Shown here: positions 1 to 10,117 of the stretch, piece after piece
Position numbering within the stretch: the stretch's first letter is position 1
Layout: each line of letters opens with the position of its first letter
NCBI RefSeq assembly: GCF_019923725.1
Contig: NZ_JAHXRI010000007.1
Location: 124,001-188,000, forward strand
DNA from: Zwartia hollandica
GTDB lineage: Bacteria > Pseudomonadota > Gammaproteobacteria > Burkholderiales > Burkholderiaceae_B
Direction: 5' to 3'
Length of the DNA stretch: 64,000 nt
The notes under the pieces: generated by a model
Seen by the model: the letters and a program-made list of their open reading frames with translations, nothing else
What the model was told of the DNA's origin: nothing
The model's database searches: none
Position numbers and translations under genes: made by a program

Positions 1-1
1 A

Positions 2-325
2 GGCAAGTTGCGTCCGATTGCGGTTGCGGGACGCGAGCGTATGCCCCAACTTCCTGACGTACCCACCTTGATCGAGCTAGGCTTTCCGGACTTTGAAGTG
101 AGCTCGTGGAGCGGTCTCATGGCCCCAACCGGCACGCCTCCCGATATCATCAATCTTTTAGCCAAAACAACGATTGAGATTATGAAGTCTCCCGATATCC
201 GCAAACAATTGGAAGGCATTGGCGCTTTTCCTGTAGGCAGCACGCCTGAAGAGTTTAAGAAATATATTGACGACGAAATTAAAAAATGGGCAGTCGTTGC
301 AAAAGCTGCAAATATCGAACTCTAA
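2..325 (+). CDS. TctC/Bug-family solute receptor, C-terminal fragment
   Basis: The gene enters from the left edge; the frame is open from base 2 and only the last 107 codons are visible. The protein is the second lobe of a periplasmic receptor of the tripartite tricarboxylate transporter (TctC, or Bug) family. These proteins bind carboxylates such as citrate, or amino acids. Recognisable family features are the segment PQLPDVPTLIELGFPDFEV, the following WSGLMAPTGTP, and the family-typical ending with a PEEFKKYI segment. No TctA or TctB membrane genes are visible, as is usual for the many orphan Bug receptors of Burkholderiales. A CitE-like lyase starts 30 bp downstream and may be co-transcribed. 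The ligand cannot be told from the sequence. Confidence 0.9.
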   Translation, partial: GKLRPIAVAGRERMPQLPDVPTLIELGFPDFEVSSWSGLMAPTGTPPDIINLLAKTTIEIMKSPDIRKQLEGIGAFPVGSTPEEFKKYIDDEIKKWAVVAKAANIEL

Positions 326-355
326 CCAACCACATCAATCTACCTAAGGTCATCA

Positions 356-1231
356 ATGGGGACTTTTAGAACTTTTCTTTTCGCTCCGGCGAATCATCCT
401 AGGCGAACTGAGAAAGCATTTACCTTGGGCGCGGACGCGGTCATCCTTGATCTTGAGGACGCCTGCGCCGTGTCGGAAAAAATTCCAAGTCGTGCAAAAG
501 TCGTTCAAGCAATGCAACTGCCTCGTAGCTGCCTTGGATACGTTCGTGTCAATCCCATGTCAACGGTTTACGCCTTCGGGGATTTGCAAGAGACGATTCA
601 ACCAGGTCTTGATGGCGTCGTGTTACCAAAGGTCGAAACAGCGGCTGAGGCCCAAACGGCCGACTGGCTTATTACGCAGCTTGAGCGAGAGCGTGGGCTG
701 ACTCCTGGCTGCATCGATCTCATGCCAATCATTGAGACAGCCCTTGGCTTAGCGAACTTAGCTAGCATTCTTGCCAACACAGCGCGCATCAAGCGCGTCG
801 CCTTTGGCGCAGGTGACTTCACGCTTGATCTAGGGCTACGTTGGTCGCGTAGCGAGCTCGAACTTCTTTCCTACAGAAACCAAATCGCCTTGCTTTCACG
901 TGCGGCTGGCAAAGAGCCACCCATCGACACGGTTTGGGTGGATCTAAAGGATGCGGAAGGTTTTGAGCAGTCGACGCTGCACATCAAAGATCTTGGCTAT
1001 CAAGGCAAGATGTGCATTCACCCCGATCAAATTGCTGTTGCAAATCGCTGCTTCACTCCAACGAGCGAACAGGTAGCTCGAGCGCAACGCGTAGTCGATG
1101 CCTTCGCTGCAGCCGAAGCTGCAGGCTCGTCGTCGATCCAGTTGGATGGGCAGTTCATCGACTACCCGATCGTGTATGCCGCGCAACGCGTACTGGCGAT
1201 TAGTGAAAAAATCGCCAAGCTCGCCGTGTGA
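356..1231 (+). CDS. CitE-like HpcH/HpaI-family CoA-ester lyase
   Basis: A 291-residue TIM-barrel enzyme of the citrate lyase beta/malyl-CoA lyase superfamily. These enzymes cleave or form C-C bonds in 3-hydroxyacyl-CoA esters (malyl-CoA, citramalyl-CoA) or hydrolyse them. The N-terminus RTFLFAPANHPRRTEKA is typical. The acidic stretch LDLEDAC (Asp32 to Asp35), the metal-ligand candidates Glu127 in MPIIETALGL and Asp154 in FGAGDFTLDLG, and the C-terminal CIHPDQI motif are all present, so the enzyme should be active. It sits 30 bp after a TctC receptor and 51 bp before an aldo/keto reductase, consistent with an organic-acid catabolic operon. Acetyl-CoA or glyoxylate could be products, and malate synthase lies 3.4 kb away. 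The precise substrate is unknown. Confidence 0.88.
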   Translation: MGTFRTFLFAPANHPRRTEKAFTLGADAVILDLEDACAVSEKIPSRAKVVQAMQLPRSCLGYVRVNPMSTVYAFGDLQETIQPGLDGVVLPKVETAAEAQTADWLITQLERERGLTPGCIDLMPIIETALGLANLASILANTARIKRVAFGAGDFTLDLGLRWSRSELELLSYRNQIALLSRAAGKEPPIDTVWVDLKDAEGFEQSTLHIKDLGYQGKMCIHPDQIAVANRCFTPTSEQVARAQRVVDAFAAAEAAGSSSIQLDGQFIDYPIVYAAQRVLAISEKIAKLAV

Positions 1232-1282
1232 TAACGTGCGGCCGCAGTTTCTCCTAGCCACCCTTTTCTGCACTCATCAACC

Positions 1283-2305
1283 ATGACAAACACGACGACG
1301 CCCCAGTACATTACTCTCGGTAACAGCGGCCTGCGCGTGCCGCGCCTTTGGTTAGGCGCGATGATGTTTGGTGATCAAACCGACGAAAGTGTTGCGCGTG
1401 AAATGATTGCGGTGACTCGCGATGCAGGACTCAACGCTATTGATACGGCAGATAATTACGCCAACGGCGAGTCTGAACGCATGGTTGGCCGCCTGATCGC
1501 TCAGGACCGCTCGCGCTGGGTACTTGCGACTAAAGTTGCAAATGCGATTGGCAAAGAACCAAATGACAAAGGACTATCGCGTCGCTGGGTCACACAAGAG
1601 GTGGACAACAGTCTCAAGCGCTTGGGCACCGACTGGATTGATGTCTACTACATGCATAAGGATGACGAAGTCACGCCGATCGAAGAAACCTTATCAACCT
1701 TTGCCAGACTAATTGAACAAGGGAAGATTCGGTATTACGGGATCTCAAACTTCCGTGGATGGCGCGTGGCCCGTATGGTCGAGACTGCCCGAAAAATGGG
1801 GATTCCGCAGCCCATCGTTTGTCAACCTCCCTACAGCGCGGTGACCCGCCTGATAGAGACGGAAGTGATTCCAGCGTGCGAACATTATGGCGTGGGCGTT
1901 GTCGCCTACAGCCCCTTAGCGCGCGGAGTCTTGACCGGTAAATATGCTCCGAATGTCGAACCTGATGCCCAAAGTCGCGCCGGCCGAGGAGATCGTCGTA
2001 TTCATCAAACGGAGTTCCGCCCTGAATCCCTAGAAGTGGCAAACGCCCTCAAAAAACATGCTGAAAGTCGTAATCTCAGTGCAACACAGTTCGCCATTGC
2101 CTGGGCACTCAGCAATAAGCTTTTGAGCGGTGTCATCGGCGGCCCTCGCACACTTGAGCAATGGAAAGACTATGTGGCAGCACTAGCAGTGCAATTACTA
2201 CCAGAGGATGAAGTGCTGGTGGATTCGCTCGTGCCACCCGGCTATGCCTCAACGCACGGCTTTGTCGACCCTCAGTATCCTATCAAGGGTCGCAAACCGC
2301 GTTAA
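1283..2305 (+). CDS. aldo/keto reductase
   Basis: A 340-residue NADPH-dependent aldo/keto reductase of the YajO/Tas (AKR11-13-like) type, which reduces carbonyls to alcohols in the cytoplasm. The catalytic tetrad is complete: Asp54 and Tyr59 in AIDTADNYANGESE, Lys84 in WVLATKVAN, and His125 in DVYYMHKDD. The C-terminal cofactor-binding part contains SATQFAIAWAL and SGVIGGPRT. It follows the CitE-like lyase in the same direction and probably belongs to the same transcript, which suggests a role in processing a carbonyl intermediate. This last point is inference from position only. Confidence 0.9.
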   Translation: MTNTTTPQYITLGNSGLRVPRLWLGAMMFGDQTDESVAREMIAVTRDAGLNAIDTADNYANGESERMVGRLIAQDRSRWVLATKVANAIGKEPNDKGLSRRWVTQEVDNSLKRLGTDWIDVYYMHKDDEVTPIEETLSTFARLIEQGKIRYYGISNFRGWRVARMVETARKMGIPQPIVCQPPYSAVTRLIETEVIPACEHYGVGVVAYSPLARGVLTGKYAPNVEPDAQSRAGRGDRRIHQTEFRPESLEVANALKKHAESRNLSATQFAIAWALSNKLLSGVIGGPRTLEQWKDYVAALAVQLLPEDEVLVDSLVPPGYASTHGFVDPQYPIKGRKPR

Positions 2306-2387
2306 GACAGATTCACACTAAAAACAGAGGTATTTCGCAGCAGTTTTAAGGTGATAATAAGCGCTTAGAAACATCCTTGTATGCATC

Positions 2388-4556
2388 ATGACCAAGCGCG
2401 ACATCGTTATTCGGCGAATTATCTTTTTGCGGGGGCCAAATATTTGGGCCTACCGCGCCACGATCGAGGCGCTCGTCGATATCGGCGACCTAGAGGACTG
2501 CCCATCTAATACAGTCCCTGGTCTGTACGAACGACTGACCACCATGCTCCCAAGCTTGATTGAACATCGCTGCAGTCCGGGTGTGCGGGGTGGCTTTTTA
2601 ATGCGCCTTAAAGAGGGCACTTGGCCTTGCCACATTATGGAGCATGTCGCGCTGGCACTCCAAGACCTAGCGGGTGTGCCTGGCTATGGCTTTGGACGTG
2701 CGCGTGAAACAGAAGAGCGCGGTGTGTACAAAGTCATGATTAGCGGATGGCAAGAAGATGTCACCCGCGCAGCACTGTACACGGCCCGTGATTTAGTACT
2801 CGCGGCGATTGAGGACCAACCTTATGATTTTGATGCAGCGCTTGAGGCGCTGCGTGATCTCGCGCAGGATCTTTGCCTTGGTCCAAGCACTGCCTCGATG
2901 GTGCTCGCAGCCGATGATCGACAAATCGCCGCCACCCGCTTGAGTTCTGGAAATCTCGTTCAATTTGGCTATGGCGCCAAGCAGCGCCGCATCTGGACAG
3001 CAGAAACGGATCAGACAAGTGCGATTGCCGAGACAATCTCGCGTGACAAGGACCTGACGAAATCGCTGCTAGAGGCGTGTGGTGTTCCCATACCCCAAGG
3101 GCGTGCTGTAGATAGCGCCGCTGACGCTTGGGATGCTGCACAAGACATTGGACTACCCGTCGTCGTCAAGCCCCTTGATGGCAACCACGGACGAGGCGTC
3201 TTCATTAATCTTGAAACGCAACAAGAAATTGAAGCTGCCTACGAAGTCGCCGTCGATGAAGGCTCGGGCGTTCTCGTTGAGAAATTCATCCGTGGCAACG
3301 AACATCGTTTGCTCATCGTGGGCGGTAAGCTCGCTGCCGCAGCCAAGGGCCAAATGGCAAGTGTCATTGGGGATGGCATACAGACGGTCAACGAACTGAT
3401 TGCCTCACAGATCAATTCCGATCCGCGTCGTGGTCGCGGCGAAGAACAACCACTGAACCCCATTCGCATCGACTCCGCCGCAAGACTGGAACTTAAACGC
3501 CAAGGCTTTCATGCCGATAGCGTGATCCCAGCTGGACGCGAAGTCTTAATTCAACGTAACGGAAACGTTGCATTCGATTGCACCAGTTCCGTCCATCCGG
3601 AAGTCGCTGCAATGGCTGCTCTAGCAGCAAAGACCGTTGGCTTGGATATCGCTGGCATCGACTTAGTTGCAGAGGACATTTCTAAACCCATGCGGGACCA
3701 AGGCGCAGCGATCGTAGAGGTCAACGCCGGCCCCGGGCTGCTCATGCATCTCAAGCCAGCCGAAGGTACGTCGCAACCCGTTGGGCGCACGATCGTTGAT
3801 TACATGTTTCCAGGTGACGAGAACGGCAGTATCCCACTGATTGGTATTACTGGATCAAGCGGCACTACCGAGGTTTCAAACTTGGTTTTTCACCTTCTCA
3901 AACAGAGTGGCGATTGTGTTGCCTTGGCGAATACGTCAGGACTGTACGTCGGCAATCGAGTACTACACCAGCGCGATAGCGCGAACTGGAAACAGGCGCA
4001 ACGGGTCTTGCTGAACAAAGACGTCGAAGCAGCGGTGATTGAGAATCAAGGCTTGCAAATCCTGACTGAAGGGCTTGCCTATGAACACTGTAGTGTCGGC
4101 ATTGTCACCAACATCGCATACTCTGATGCATACAAACATCCAGATGTTGCCTATCACGCCTTCGAAGATGCTGAAGATCTGATTAAGATTTTCCGCACAC
4201 AAGTGGATGTTGTATACAGAACTGGTCACGGGATCCTCAACGCGCAGGACGAAAACGTTGTTGCCTTGGCGGAGTACTGCGATGGTGAGATTGTTTTTTA
4301 CGCGCGCGCTCCTGACAACAAAGTTTTGCAAGAGCATCTTGCTGCCGGTAAACGTGCCGTAACCATAGAAAGCTCATACGTGACGCTCATGACTGGAACT
4401 GAACGCCTTGCGGTCTTTTCGCTCGAAGCGCTTTCCCCTCGTATAAGAGAAACACCCCAAACGCTCGACACAATTCTGGCATCTGCCGCAGCCGCCTGGG
4501 TTTCAAAACTTTCAGTCGAACAAATTCGAGCCGGGCTGACCTCCTATGTGTTTTAG
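2388..4556 (+). CDS. short cyanophycin synthetase-like enzyme (CphA2/CphA' type)
   Basis: A 722-residue relative of cyanophycin synthetase, which builds a poly-aspartate chain with arginine side groups. The N-terminal domain (about 1-160; GTWPCHIMEHVALALQDLAG) and the ATP-grasp domain (about 215-475; VVVKPLDGNHGRGV, IVEVNAGPGLLMH) are well preserved. The Mur-ligase-like domain begins at about 482. Its P-loop reads GITGSSGTTE, so the essential Lys of the family motif GTNGKT is Thr493. Full-length CphA is about 870 residues, so the Mur C-terminal domain is missing here. This matches cyanobacterial CphA2, which joins ready-made beta-aspartyl-arginine with a single ATP site, and the shorter CphA' often found beside CphA in betaproteobacteria. 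No full-length cphA, cyanophycinase or isoaspartyl dipeptidase gene is recognisable nearby. The family is certain; activity on beta-Asp-Arg is inferred. Confidence 0.88.
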   Translation: MTKRDIVIRRIIFLRGPNIWAYRATIEALVDIGDLEDCPSNTVPGLYERLTTMLPSLIEHRCSPGVRGGFLMRLKEGTWPCHIMEHVALALQDLAGVPGYGFGRARETEERGVYKVMISGWQEDVTRAALYTARDLVLAAIEDQPYDFDAALEALRDLAQDLCLGPSTASMVLAADDRQIAATRLSSGNLVQFGYGAKQRRIWTAETDQTSAIAETISRDKDLTKSLLEACGVPIPQGRAVDSAADAWDAAQDIGLPVVVKPLDGNHGRGVFINLETQQEIEAAYEVAVDEGSGVLVEKFIRGNEHRLLIVGGKLAAAAKGQMASVIGDGIQTVNELIASQINSDPRRGRGEEQPLNPIRIDSAARLELKRQGFHADSVIPAGREVLIQRNGNVAFDCTSSVHPEVAAMAALAAKTVGLDIAGIDLVAEDISKPMRDQGAAIVEVNAGPGLLMHLKPAEGTSQPVGRTIVDYMFPGDENGSIPLIGITGSSGTTEVSNLVFHLLKQSGDCVALANTSGLYVGNRVLHQRDSANWKQAQRVLLNKDVEAAVIENQGLQILTEGLAYEHCSVGIVTNIAYSDAYKHPDVAYHAFEDAEDLIKIFRTQVDVVYRTGHGILNAQDENVVALAEYCDGEIVFYARAPDNKVLQEHLAAGKRAVTIESSYVTLMTGTERLAVFSLEALSPRIRETPQTLDTILASAAAAWVSKLSVEQIRAGLTSYVF

Positions 4557-4652
4557 TTCAAGCCGTTAAACAGCACGGGGACCGCCTTTTCGAGCGGGAA
4601 TCCTTAGTAAAATACTCAATTATTTATTTATATTCACAAAGGCTGATCACGC

Positions 4653-6863
4653 ATGACTGCTCGCACTTCTTGCCACCGTCTACACGTTGCCAACCCGCTC
4701 TACAACTTTATCGAACAACAAGTACTTCCGGGCACTGGCGTAACCCCTGCGGACTTCTGGAAAGGCTTCGATGCCATCGTGCACGATCTCGGACCCAAAA
4801 ATGCAGCGCTACTTGCCGAGCGTGATCGCATCCAAACAGAGATGGACGCATGGCATCGGGCACACCCGGGTCCTATTCAGGACATGCCTGCCTACAAAGC
4901 CTTTCTGACAAAAATCGGCTACCTCGTGGCGGTTCCCGCCAACGCTCGAGCCACCACGACCAATGTGGACGCCGAGCTCGCCTTGCAGGCAGGCCCTCAG
5001 CTTGTCGTTCCAGTCCTGAATGCACGCTATGCGCTGAATGCTGCGAATGCGCGTTGGGGCTCGCTGTATGACGCCCTCTATGGCACCGACGCGATCTCCG
5101 AGGATGGCGGAGCAACGCGTGCCGGCGGCTATAACCCCGTGCGAGGCGCCAAGGTCATTGCCTATGGACGCAAGTTCTTAGATCAAGCCGCTGCCCTCGC
5201 CTCTGGATCGCATAGCGATGTGACGCGCTACGCTGTAAAAGCGGGCTCCTTAACTGCGACGCTTAAAAATGGCTCGATTACTGGACTTGCCGACAGCAGC
5301 AAGTTTGTCGGCTACCAGGGTGATGCGTCCGCTCCGAGTGCTGTGCTACTCGTTAACAATGGACTGCACATCGACATTCAGATTAACAGCACCACAAGCA
5401 TCGGCCAGACCGATCCTGCCGGCGTCAGTGACATTATTCTTGAGGCAGCACTTTCAACGATTCTCGACCTAGAAGACTCGGTTGCTGTCGTCGATGCAGA
5501 CGACAAAGTGCTGGCCTACAGCAATTGGCTCGGCATCCTGAAAGGCACGCTTGTTGAGAGCGTAAGCAAGGGCGGTAAAACATTTAATCGTACGCTCAAC
5601 GCTGATCGTAAGTACACCGCAGCTGCTGGTGCTAAAGGGACCAAAGATGGCGTAGTCACTTTGCACGGTCGTTCGTTGCTATTTTTGCGTAACGTTGGGC
5701 ACCTGATGACCAACCCTGCAATCATTGATGGTAATGGCAACGAGATCTTCGAAGGTATTTTGGATGCGGTGGTCACGGTCGCGATCGCCCTGCACGACTT
5801 AAAGCGTACTAAGGACCATGCCTTCGGCAATTCACGCACTGGCTCGGTCTATATCGTGAAGCCAAAAATGCATGGGCCAGCCGAAGTCGCTTTTGCAAAC
5901 GAACTGTTTGGTCGTGTCGAAGCAATCCTCGGTTTGCCCGCCAACACTGTGAAGCTGGGCATTATGGACGAAGAGCGCCGCACGAGCGTCAACCTCAAGG
6001 CGTGCATCAACGCGGCACCAGCGCGAGTGGCCTTTATCAACACAGGGTTCCTTGATCGGACCGGCGATGAAATGCACACGGCGATGCAAGCTGGACCAAT
6101 GATCCGCAAGGGCGATATGAAATCCAGTGCTTGGCTGTCCGCTTACGAGCGCAGCAACGTGCTGACAGGTCTGTCATGCGGTTTGCGCGGTCGCGCTCAG
6201 ATTGGTAAAGGGATGTGGGCGATGCCGGACCTCATGGCGGCAATGCTAGAACAAAAAATTGCACACCCGAAAGCCGGTGCCAACACTGCCTGGGTGCCCT
6301 CACCAACAGCTGCGACGCTGCATGCTCTGCACTACCATCAAGTAGACGTTGCAGCCGTGCAGTCTGAGTTAGAAAAACTTGACGCACCTAAAGAAATTGA
6401 TCGCCTGCTAAACGATATCTTACAAATCCCCGTTGCGGCCAAGCCTTCATGGTCGGCGGCTGACATTCAGCAAGAGCTTGATAACAACGCACAAGGGATT
6501 CTCGGTTACGTCGTACGCTGGATTGATCAAGGCGTGGGTTGCTCCAAAGTCCCCGACATTCATAACGTCGGCCTGATGGAAGACCGTGCCACACTGCGCA
6601 TCTCAAGTCAGCATATTGCGAATTGGCTCCAACATGGCATTGTCACCGAAGCGCAAGTCAACGAAACCTTGCAGCGCATGGCGAAGGTCGTGGATGGCCA
6701 AAATGCTAGCGACCCCCTCTACAAACCAATGGCACCTAATTTCGAGGCATCGTACGCCTACCGTGCCGCGCGCGATCTGGTGCTCAAAGGTCTCGAGCAG
6801 CCCAGCGGCTACACCGAGCCGCTACTGCACGCCTGGCGCCTGAAAGTGAAAGCACAAGCCTAA
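4653..6863 (+). CDS. glcB: malate synthase G
   Basis: A 736-residue monomeric malate synthase that condenses glyoxylate with acetyl-CoA to give malate. Length and motifs match isoform G. The magnesium ligands are the Glu in [13 protein letters not shown] and the Asp in [14 protein letters not shown]. The catalytic base is the Asp in [18 protein letters not shown]. The acetyl-CoA side carries [10 protein letters not shown]. No glycolate oxidase (glcDEF) or isocitrate lyase gene is adjacent, so the source of glyoxylate is not shown. Glycine, purine or CitE-type lyase routes are possible. The M20 peptidase gene follows after 25 bp, so the two may share a transcript. Confidence 0.96.
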   Translation: MTARTSCHRLHVANPLYNFIEQQVLPGTGVTPADFWKGFDAIVHDLGPKNAALLAERDRIQTEMDAWHRAHPGPIQDMPAYKAFLTKIGYLVAVPANARATTTNVDAELALQAGPQLVVPVLNARYALNAANARWGSLYDALYGTDAISEDGGATRAGGYNPVRGAKVIAYGRKFLDQAAALASGSHSDVTRYAVKAGSLTATLKNGSITGLADSSKFVGYQGDASAPSAVLLVNNGLHIDIQINSTTSIGQTDPAGVSDIILEAALSTILDLEDSVAVVDADDKVLAYSNWLGILKGTLVESVSKGGKTFNRTLNADRKYTAAAGAKGTKDGVVTLHGRSLLFLRNVGHLMTNPAIIDGNGNEIFEGILDAVVTVAIALHDLKRTKDHAFGNSRTGSVYIVKPKMHGPAEVAFANELFGRVEAILGLPANTVKLGIMDEERRTSVNLKACINAAPARVAFINTGFLDRTGDEMHTAMQAGPMIRKGDMKSSAWLSAYERSNVLTGLSCGLRGRAQIGKGMWAMPDLMAAMLEQKIAHPKAGANTAWVPSPTAATLHALHYHQVDVAAVQSELEKLDAPKEIDRLLNDILQIPVAAKPSWSAADIQQELDNNAQGILGYVVRWIDQGVGCSKVPDIHNVGLMEDRATLRISSQHIANWLQHGIVTEAQVNETLQRMAKVVDGQNASDPLYKPMAPNFEASYAYRAARDLVLKGLEQPSGYTEPLLHAWRLKVKAQA

Positions 6864-6888
6864 CCAGCTGTTTACCAAAGGAATTTTG

Positions 6889-8352
6889 ATGAATGCACCC
6901 GTCCCCAATTTAGATACGGCCCAAGTCCTCTCTTCGGTTACTAAGGCCTGGGACGAGGACCTTGTCGGTCAATTAAGTGACTACATCGAGATTCCTGCGA
7001 AATCTCCCGCCTTTGATCCAAATTGGCTTCAGGCAGGATACCTCGACACCGTCGTGCAGCGCGCAGCGACTTGGATTGAAGCGCAGAAGGTGCCCGGCCT
7101 AAAACTCGAAGTGCTTCGACTGCCTGGTCGTACACCTGTGATGTTTTTTGAAGTTGCGGCAACGCGTGCGTCAACACCGAGCAGCCAAACCATCCTCATG
7201 TATGGTCACCTGGACAAGCAGCCCGAATTCGACGGCTGGCGTGCAGGACTAGGCCCATGGACACCTCAGTACCTGGATGGCAAACTGTATGGGCGCGGTG
7301 GTGCTGATGATGGCTATGCAGCCTACGCAGCGATTACTGCGATTCAGGCGCTTAAAGAGCAAAAGATTGAGCACCCGCGCATTGTGGGCTTGATTGAAAC
7401 CTGTGAAGAAAGTGGCTCACCAGACCTACTCCCCTACATCGATGTCTTAAAACCTAAGATGGGCGATGTGGGCTTAGTCATTTGTTTAGATAGCGGCGCA
7501 GGCAACTACGATCAGTTGTGGCTAACCACCAGTCTACGCGGCATGGCCGCAGGCGTACTCAAAGTGGAAATCCTCACAGAGGGCATTCACTCCGGTGACG
7601 CCTCGGGTTTGGTTCCCTCCAGCTTTCGCATCATGCGACAAGTACTGGACCGTCTAGAGGACAGCGAGACAGGTAGGCTGCTGCCGCAAAGCTTTCATTG
7701 CGAAATGCCTGTCGAGCGCAAGCAGCAAGCACAAGCAACCGCAGCAATTCTGGGCGACCAAATCTACAAGCGCTTCCCCTGGGCTCACCATGACTGTGGC
7801 GGTTCAACGCTATTCGCCATTCCTACCACGCTGGATCCGGTCGAAGCGCTTGTACGTCGGACATGGATGCCAACGCTCAGCGTGACCGGGGCTGAAGGCT
7901 TCCCCGCACTCAAAGACGCGGGCAACGTTTTACGTCCCTACACAGCCTTCAAACTGAGCTTAAGACTGCCCCCACTTATCGATGCTGCTGCCGCCGTCGC
8001 CGAACTAAAGACGCTACTCGAAGACAACGCCCCCTACCAAGCTAAAGTCACCTTCCATGCCGAAGGTGCCTCAAGCGGTTGGAACGCGCCGACGACGGCA
8101 CCTTGGTTTGAACAGGCGCTCAACAATGCCAGCATGGCGCATTTTCAAGCGCCCGTTGGATACATTGGTCAAGGCGGCACGATTCCGCTGATGAACTTAC
8201 TGAGCCAAGGTTTTCCCAAAGCACAAATGATGGTGTGCGGTGTCCTCGGACCAAAGTCCAACGCACACGGCCCCAACGAGTTTTTACATGTCCCTTATGC
8301 TAAAAAACTCACTGCCGCAGTGGCACAAGTGATGGCGCAGTTCCCCTCCTAA
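6889..8352 (+). CDS. M20-family metallopeptidase/amidohydrolase
   Basis: A 487-residue zinc-dependent exo-peptidase or amidohydrolase of family M20 (the group of carnosinase-like dipeptidases). I start it at the ATG at 6889, just downstream of AAGGA, rather than at the TTG one codon earlier. Metal ligands are visible: His107 and Asp109 in MYGHLDKQ, Asp140 in GRGGADDG, the Glu pair 173-174 in ETCEESGS, an Asp in CLDSG, and a C-terminal His in NAHGPNEF. A dimerisation domain with IHSGDASG lies between. It is followed after 17 bp by an N-acyl-D-amino-acid deacylase, which suggests breakdown of acylated or peptide-linked amino acids. The substrate is unknown. Confidence 0.9.
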   Translation: MNAPVPNLDTAQVLSSVTKAWDEDLVGQLSDYIEIPAKSPAFDPNWLQAGYLDTVVQRAATWIEAQKVPGLKLEVLRLPGRTPVMFFEVAATRASTPSSQTILMYGHLDKQPEFDGWRAGLGPWTPQYLDGKLYGRGGADDGYAAYAAITAIQALKEQKIEHPRIVGLIETCEESGSPDLLPYIDVLKPKMGDVGLVICLDSGAGNYDQLWLTTSLRGMAAGVLKVEILTEGIHSGDASGLVPSSFRIMRQVLDRLEDSETGRLLPQSFHCEMPVERKQQAQATAAILGDQIYKRFPWAHHDCGGSTLFAIPTTLDPVEALVRRTWMPTLSVTGAEGFPALKDAGNVLRPYTAFKLSLRLPPLIDAAAAVAELKTLLEDNAPYQAKVTFHAEGASSGWNAPTTAPWFEQALNNASMAHFQAPVGYIGQGGTIPLMNLLSQGFPKAQMMVCGVLGPKSNAHGPNEFLHVPYAKKLTAAVAQVMAQFPS

Positions 8353-8369
8353 ACTTTAAAAAACTCATC

Positions 8370-10097
8370 ATGACAAGCGCAGCAACTCTCATTATTCGTA
8401 ACGGACTCATCGTTGACGGCACAGGTGGGAAACCATTTGTTGGAGACGTCAAGATAGTTGATGGAATCATCGCCCAGGTGGGCACAGTCTCCGGCACGGC
8501 AGACAAAGAGATAGACGCGAAAGGGATGTTGATCACCCCGGGCTTTGTCGACATCCATACGCACTACGACGGTCAAGTTACTTGGAGTAATAAGCTAGCC
8601 TCCTCGTCTCAGCTAGGCGTCACGACTGTCGTGGTGGGGAACTGCGGTGTCGGTTTTGCTCCGTGCAAAGAAGAGCATCGGGACATTATGATGCGACTGA
8701 TGGAAGGCGTAGAAGACATCCCTGGCATCGTACTTGAGGAAGGCTTGCCCTGGAACTGGAGCACCTTTCCCGAGTATCTCGATGCGTTGGAAGCAAGACA
8801 ATTTGATATTGATGTGGCGACACAAATCGGTCATGCACCGCTGCGTATTCATGTGATGGGTGATCGTGGCGCGGCACGAGAGCCCGCCTCGGCAAAAGAT
8901 AATGCAGAAATGGCCCGCCTTGCGGCAGAGGCCGTCAAGGCAGGTGCGCTTGGGTTTACTACCTCGCGTACCATCTTGCACCGTAGTAGCGATGGCAGCC
9001 AAACACCGAGCCTGGGCGCTGCCGAAAGTGAGTTGACCGCGATTGCGAAAGGACTGGGAGAAATAGGCTTAGGTACGCTGCAATTGGTAACGGACTTCGA
9101 CGATGTCGACGCTGAGTTCGCCATGTTGCGTCGGATTGTTGAGGCTTCAGGCCGTCCACTTTCTTTGACCTTGCTTCAGCATGAACACCTTCCAAATCGC
9201 TGGAGACGCGTCATGGAGCATATGCATGAGGCTACCGATGCTGGTCTAAAGATGAAGGCGCAAGTGGGAGCCCGCCCTGTCGCTCTGATTTTCAGTTTTG
9301 CGCTATCGCTTTGTCCGTTCACGCAACTACCCTCGTTTGAAGCGCTAAAGAATCTAAGCCCTGAAGAACGCCTTAAACAGCTTCGCGACTCAGCGGTTCG
9401 TGAAAAAATTCTTGCCGAGGAACATACCGAGGCTATGTATAAGCGTCGTGTGGCTAACTTCGAAAACCTCTACCCTCTTGGCGATCCACCCGACTACGAA
9501 CCAGCCCCCGAAGACAGCATTGCGGGGCGTGCACGCCGAGCTGGTCAAGAGCCAGCGGCTTTTGCTTATGACTATCTGCTTGGTGACAACGGTACGGCAA
9601 TGCTTTACCGACCGCTCTACAACTATGCCGATCAAAATCACGATGTCTTAAGAGAGATGTTGCTTGATCGCGATACGGTCCCCGGATTGAGTGATGGCGG
9701 TGCACATTACGGGTATATCTGTGACACGAGTTTTCCCACTTATTTGCTCACACACTGGGCTCGGGACCGGACCCGCGGAGAAAAAATTCCACTGGAAGAT
9801 CTCGTTAAGTGGCAAACCCAAGATACCGCAGCAACGGTTGGACTCAATGATCGTGGGCAGCTCAAGCCTGGCTTCAAAGGCGATATCAACATTATCGATT
9901 TTGCAAAGCTCAAGCTACATGCTCCCAAAATCGTCTACGACTTGCCGGCTGGCGGCCGTCGCCTTGGGCAGACCGCTGAAGGTTTTATAGCCACCATCGT
10001 TTCGGGCGTGGTCACTTACCAGAATGGTGTGGCGACCGGAGAACTACCAGGAAAGCTTATTCGCGGCGCACAGCAGGCACAAAGCATCGCAGCCTAA
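8370..10097 (+). CDS. N-acyl-D-amino-acid deacylase family amidohydrolase
   Basis: A 575-residue metal-dependent amidohydrolase of the D-aminoacylase family. These enzymes remove acyl groups from N-acyl-D-amino acids or cleave related amides. Near the N-terminus are the metal-binding HTHYDGQ motif (His63, His65) and the characteristic [10 protein letters not shown] segment (about 90-99). Near the C-terminus is [10 protein letters not shown], which carries the expected metal-ligand Asp, followed by the composite beta-domain segment [14 protein letters not shown]. No signal peptide is seen, so it acts in the cytoplasm. It sits between the M20 peptidase and a NIPSNAP protein with gaps of 17 and 20 bp, strongly suggesting one operon. 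Confidence 0.9.
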   Translation: MTSAATLIIRNGLIVDGTGGKPFVGDVKIVDGIIAQVGTVSGTADKEIDAKGMLITPGFVDIHTHYDGQVTWSNKLASSSQLGVTTVVVGNCGVGFAPCKEEHRDIMMRLMEGVEDIPGIVLEEGLPWNWSTFPEYLDALEARQFDIDVATQIGHAPLRIHVMGDRGAAREPASAKDNAEMARLAAEAVKAGALGFTTSRTILHRSSDGSQTPSLGAAESELTAIAKGLGEIGLGTLQLVTDFDDVDAEFAMLRRIVEASGRPLSLTLLQHEHLPNRWRRVMEHMHEATDAGLKMKAQVGARPVALIFSFALSLCPFTQLPSFEALKNLSPEERLKQLRDSAVREKILAEEHTEAMYKRRVANFENLYPLGDPPDYEPAPEDSIAGRARRAGQEPAAFAYDYLLGDNGTAMLYRPLYNYADQNHDVLREMLLDRDTVPGLSDGGAHYGYICDTSFPTYLLTHWARDRTRGEKIPLEDLVKWQTQDTAATVGLNDRGQLKPGFKGDINIIDFAKLKLHAPKIVYDLPAGGRRLGQTAEGFIATIVSGVVTYQNGVATGELPGKLIRGAQQAQSIAA

Positions 10098-10117
10098 CTT
10101 TTATAACGGAGACAACA

